34,410 nucleotides of DNA. Origin: Dehalococcoidia bacterium (lineage in GTDB: Bacteria; Chloroflexota; Dehalococcoidia; Lucifugimonadales; Lucifugimonadaceae). Shown piece by piece: positions 31,873 to 34,410 of the stretch. Position numbers and translations under genes: made by a program. Positions within the stretch are counted from its first letter, which is position 1. The number at the start of each line of letters is the position of its first letter. Under the pieces are notes generated by a model that was not told the origin of the DNA, ran no database searches, and worked only from the letters and a program-made list of their open reading frames with translations. The stretch spans positions 1 through 34,410 of the forward strand of contig JASLLE010000025.1 of the NCBI GenBank assembly GCA_030747175.1, in the 5' to 3' direction.

Positions 31873-33149
31873 CTGCTGTCACAGAATCAGGCTTTCGCGA
31901 GCGAGCTGTCGCGGCGCGCGCCGCCGGCAAAGAACTCGCGGCCGCCGAAACGGATAAGAAGAACAATTACCTGAATGCCCTGGCCGACTCGCTGGAGGCG
32001 CGTACCGACCAGATCGTGACCGCAAACGGGCGTGACATCGCCGCCGCCGAATCAGATGGCCTGGGCGATCACATTATCGATCGATTGAAGCTGGACGCCG
32101 ACAGAATCGGGAAGATCGCTGACGACGTGCGACATGTCGCATCTCTGGACGACCCGGTCCGGGAGCAGATCGAGTGTTACACACGACCCAACGGCCTGGA
32201 GATAGAACGCGTCCGGGTGCCCCTTGGCGTGATCGGGGTGATCTACGAAAGCCGCCCCAACGTCACGATCGATATCGCCGCCCTCTGCCTAAAGGCGGGC
32301 AATACTGTCGTCCTCAGGGGCGGACGCGAGGCGATCAACTCCAACAAGATGCTCGCCGGGATCGCACGGGACGTTCTGGAATCGTCCGGCCTCCCGGCAG
32401 ACGCCATCCAGTTCATAGACACGACCGATCGTGCCATCGTCGACGAGATGCTCAAGGCGCGCGGCCTGATAGACCTTCTGATTCCGCGAGGCGGAGAGGC
32501 GCTTATCAACAGGGTCCGGGAAGACGCCCGCGTTCCCGCCATCACGGGCGGTATCGGCGTCTGCCACACATACGTGGACGATGCCGCCGACCTCGAGAAG
32601 GCTGTAGCCGTGGTGGTCAACGCCAAGACGCAACGGCCCAGCGTGTGCAACGCGCTCGACACGCTGCTCGTCCACGAACGTGTCGCGCCTACCTATCTGC
32701 CGCCCATTGCCCGGCAGTTGACCGACCGCGGCGTTGAGTTGAGATGCGACGGGCGCTCGCTCGCCATCCTCGAACCGGCGCTCGGGGGCAGCCAGTTGCG
32801 TGCCGCCGGGGACGACGACTACGGGCAGGAGTTCCTGGCGCTGGTCGCATCGGTGAAGGTGGTCGATTCCATGGACGATGCGTTCGACCACATCGACCGG
32901 TTCGGCTCCGGCCATTCAGAAGCCATCGTCACCGAGAACGAGGACACGAGCGAGCGATTCCTTTCTACGGTGGACGCCGCAGCCGTGTTTTCCAACGCCT
33001 CGACCTACTTCCACGATGGCGGAGAGTTCGGTCTCGGCGCGGAGGTCGCAGTCAGCACTGACCGGCTGCACGCCCGCGGTCCGCTGGGCCTCAGGGAGAT
33101 CACGACATACAAGTGGGTCGTCCGTGGCGACGGCCAGGTGCGCAACTAG
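31869..33149 (+). CDS. proA: glutamate-5-semialdehyde dehydrogenase (gamma-glutamyl phosphate reductase)
   Basis: This 426-residue NADPH-dependent enzyme reduces glutamyl 5-phosphate to glutamate 5-semialdehyde, the second step of proline synthesis. Family signatures are VPLGVIGVIYESRPNVTIDIAALCLKAGN, LIPRGGEALIN, the catalytic-cysteine block AKTQRPSVCNALDTLLVH, and the C-terminal RGPLGLREITTYKWVVRGDGQVRN. The length is normal. The ATG overlaps the proB TGA by four bases, with a GGAAAGGG stretch upstream inside proB. The third enzyme of the pathway (ProC) is not in this window. Confidence 0.96.
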   Translation: MTAVTESGFRERAVAARAAGKELAAAETDKKNNYLNALADSLEARTDQIVTANGRDIAAAESDGLGDHIIDRLKLDADRIGKIADDVRHVASLDDPVREQIECYTRPNGLEIERVRVPLGVIGVIYESRPNVTIDIAALCLKAGNTVVLRGGREAINSNKMLAGIARDVLESSGLPADAIQFIDTTDRAIVDEMLKARGLIDLLIPRGGEALINRVREDARVPAITGGIGVCHTYVDDAADLEKAVAVVVNAKTQRPSVCNALDTLLVHERVAPTYLPPIARQLTDRGVELRCDGRSLAILEPALGGSQLRAAGDDDYGQEFLALVASVKVVDSMDDAFDHIDRFGSGHSEAIVTENEDTSERFLSTVDAAAVFSNASTYFHDGGEFGLGAEVAVSTDRLHARGPLGLREITTYKWVVRGDGQVRN

Positions 33150-33151
33150 CT

Positions 33152-33469
33152 ATGCCCGGTTTTTACTTCCAGCGCGAGACGCGAACACCCAACTCCGAGT
33201 GCTACACGGTTATCGAAGAGGCGTCACCGGTGGGGCGGCTCGACATCCACTATGCCTCGCCGATTGTCCACGCCACGCTCATCGTGTCCGAGAGCCTCAC
33301 ACAGGAAGGCATCCAGGATATCGTCGAGATGATCGACGAAGACCTGATCGATGCGGTGGGGATAGATCGCGAAGAATTGATAGTGCACGTTCACCAGGGT
33401 CGCGATCTGGGAGTGTTCGCCCAGAACGAGTGGCCGCGGGGAGACGGACACCCGGAAGAAGGGGCTTAG
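33152..33469 (+). CDS. small conserved-looking protein of unknown function downstream of proA
   Basis: This 105-residue protein starts with an ATG two bases after the proA stop, so it is probably translated from the same mRNA. It is acidic and reads as a compact alpha/beta protein: MPGFYFQRETRTPNSECYTV, RLDIHYASPIVHATLIVSESLT, then a helix IQDIVEMIDEDLIDAVGI, and a final strand ELIVHVHQGRDLGVF. There is no signal peptide or membrane segment. I do not recognise a family. Codon usage and the absence of frame interruptions support a real gene. The longer start at 33113 would overlap proA and is less likely. Confidence 0.7.
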   Translation: MPGFYFQRETRTPNSECYTVIEEASPVGRLDIHYASPIVHATLIVSESLTQEGIQDIVEMIDEDLIDAVGIDREELIVHVHQGRDLGVFAQNEWPRGDGHPEEGA

Positions 33470-33519
33470 CTGACCTTCCCACCCGGGTCGTATGTGCGGA
33501 GGAGGTTGTCAGGATTGCC

Positions 33520-33562
33520 CCCCTCTCCCAGCGGGAGAGGATTGAGGTGAGGGAGAAGTTCC
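33520..33562. repeat. family A intergenic repeat, copy A4 (most complete)
   Basis: CCTCTCCC (33522-33529) and GGGAGAGG (33533-33540) form an 8-bp stem across AGC, followed by ATTGAGGTGAGGGAGAAGTT. All other family A copies align with part of it. Whether it acts in RNA or DNA is not known. Confidence 0.7.
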
Positions 33563-33748
33563 AACGTGCAGTCACCCTGGTCCGTCACGCTGCCTCGCCG
33601 GTCACTAGCCCCGGGGCTCCCGGCGTCCTGAGGCGGAAACTAGCCACCCCCGAACCCACTCCTGAATCAGGCGGAAGGGTGAGGTAGGTCAAAGCTCTTC
33701 GCGAAATCGGCATTTTCTGCTGAACGGTGTGCCGGTGAAGGTCCGTCG

Positions 33749-33768
33749 TCCTTCCGGGCCCGGAAGGA
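33749..33768. repeat. perfect 20-bp palindrome
   Basis: TCCTTCCGGG (33749-33758) is followed with no spacer by its exact inverted complement (33759-33768). It lies in the gene-free repeat stretch and is not part of families A, B or C as far as I can see. Confidence 0.65.
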
Positions 33769-33830
33769 TCGGGATGACCATTGGGGCGGCGAGAACGCTG
33801 GCAACACCGCAGGACACGGTTGTGAGCCTT

Positions 33831-33875
33831 GTCGGTTCCGGTCCATTCGACAGGCTCATTACAAGCTTCGAGAGC
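33831..33875 (+). repeat. family C intergenic repeat, copy C2
   Basis: GGTTCCGGTCCATTCGACAG and the following GCTCATTACAAGCTTCGAGA match copy C1 (26683-26727) in the opposite orientation, apart from a short gap and several substitutions. A further shorter TGTCGAGAGCCTCAGGGTGG segment follows at 33936-33955. Confidence 0.65.
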
Positions 33876-33988
33876 CCAAGGAGACGGCTGATGGCCTCGG
33901 GGTGTCACGTCCGCAATCCGGTGTAGGAGTGGACCTGTCGAGAGCCTCAGGGTGGACCATCGACGCGGGTTGAACTCGCCCATTCTCG

Positions 33989-34410
33989 TTAGTAACTCTG
34001 GAAAAGCCGACCCCAGCCGGTCTTCATCGCTTCTCTGACTCGCTTGCGGCCGATGAATCGCAGCCAGAACGAGTTGTGATAGACGTTCGAGGCGAAATAT
34101 GCCCAGGGCGCTACAAAACTCCTGAGCAGGATGCGCTCAAGCGGTTTCAGAGGCCCGTGGTAGATCAGTTTCTGGCCCCGGCTGGCGAACGTGTTACCGC
34201 CACTGGCGAAGCGCCAGTTCACTCTTGAGATGTCTTCCCCGACGATCTCGATCTCCGACGGATTGCCGACTCCAAGTCCAAGCTCGTGCGCCAGGCGGAT
34301 CTTGGGCAGAGACATGGGGTCCATCCCCATCATCTTCGCCGCCATGGCGTCAATCGCCACCTGGTCTGCGCTCGCCAGGATCACGTTCTTCTCATACCAG
34401 CGCATGGCTC
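33989..34410 (-). CDS. DUF362-type protein, C-terminal part (5' end outside the window)
   Basis: The frame is open to the window edge and ends at a stop at 33989; an in-frame ATG at 34405 is probably internal because the sequence continues. The first visible part, VILASADQVAIDAMAAKMMGMDPMSLPKIRLAHELGLGVGNPSEIEIVGEDI, matches the C-terminal portion of DUF362 proteins. About 80 further residues follow, containing YHGPLKPLERILLRSFVAPWAYFASNVYHNSFW, perhaps membrane-associated. DUF362 proteins often carry or neighbour Fe-S clusters, but no cysteine motif is visible in this fragment. The true start and domain content lie beyond the window. Confidence 0.75.
   Translation of the reverse strand, partial: AMRWYEKNVILASADQVAIDAMAAKMMGMDPMSLPKIRLAHELGLGVGNPSEIEIVGEDISRVNWRFASGGNTFASRGQKLIYHGPLKPLERILLRSFVAPWAYFASNVYHNSFWLRFIGRKRVREAMKTGWGRLFQSY

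Larger units (their letters stand above)
33470..33988. other. 519-bp gene-free stretch of stacked intergenic repeats
   Basis: No supported gene is visible between the proA-linked small gene and the DUF362 gene on the opposite strand. The stretch contains family A copy A4 (33520-33562), a 20-bp palindrome (33749-33768) and family C copies near 33833-33872 and 33929-33957. The rest shows no recognisable feature. Confidence 0.7.

Noticed and set aside
33470-33988. tRNA or small RNA gene in the gene-free stretch
   Set aside because: No cloverleaf, T-loop motif or promoter-terminator pair could be made out; repeats account for the visible structure.
1-34410. Mobile element, prophage, toxin-antitoxin or defence island
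   Set aside because: No transposase, integrase, recombinase, phage structural or nuclease/restriction genes were recognised in any frame.

Overview
The window is about 34.4 kb of moderately GC-rich, gene-dense bacterial chromosome with roughly thirty protein genes on both strands. I see no rRNA, tRNA, CRISPR array, transposase or phage gene. The gene content suggests a Chloroflexota genome, most likely of the SAR202/Dehalococcoidia type. The evidence is paralogous enolase-superfamily dehydratases, several acyl-CoA dehydrogenases, a giant membrane protein carrying the NYYYFG signature of the Chlor_Arch_YYY (DUF2298) family, NHL-repeat and DinB-like proteins, and a housekeeping set (Mfd, ProBA, HPF, ComF, M16 peptidase). 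The taxonomic call is inference from family content, not a marker-gene result.

Layout. 0-9.4 kb is a catabolic and stress neighbourhood: a D-2-hydroxyacid dehydrogenase, a convergent NAD-dependent epimerase, a DUF1445-DUF4392 pair (the two halves of eukaryotic D-glutamate cyclase), a short-chain dehydrogenase, two tandem galactonate-dehydratase-like enolase-superfamily genes, a two-domain universal stress protein and a flavin split-barrel protein. 9.4-11.0 kb holds a DinB-like protein and an NHL propeller. 11.1-16.9 kb is one minus-strand cluster, probably an operon: a stand-alone AsnC-type RAM domain, three acyl-CoA dehydrogenases, a methyltransferase, a HIT hydrolase and a YqeK-like HD hydrolase. 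A strong promoter (TTGACA, 17 bp, TACCAT) lies just upstream. 17.1-24.3 kb carries an XRE regulator, an M16 peptidase, a 1445-residue membrane glycosyltransferase-like protein and a membrane zinc-ribbon protein. 24.3-34.4 kb is mostly housekeeping: hpf, a ComF-like gene, a HAD phosphatase, mfd, proB-proA, a small unknown gene, and a DUF362 protein cut by the window end.

Regulatory and repeat structure. Promoter-like pairs of the form TTGAC(A/C/T), 17 bp, TA(C/G)(C/G)NT recur upstream of independent genes (AsnC cluster, DUF1445, M16, NHL), so they are probably real. Three families of dispersed intergenic repeats (called A, B and C here) occupy the longer junctions between convergent genes. The mfd leader contains a hairpin plus T-tract that looks like an intrinsic terminator upstream of the start codon, and proB has a palindrome abutting its TATAAT box.

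Most genes belong to known families. The points most worth following up are the split D-glutamate cyclase pair, the acyl-CoA dehydrogenase trio with one subunit lacking a catalytic glutamate, the Asp-to-Glu change in the first metal ligand of both enolase paralogs, the mfd leader terminator, and the repeats at convergent junctions. I did not find a clear-cut new defence or mobile system.
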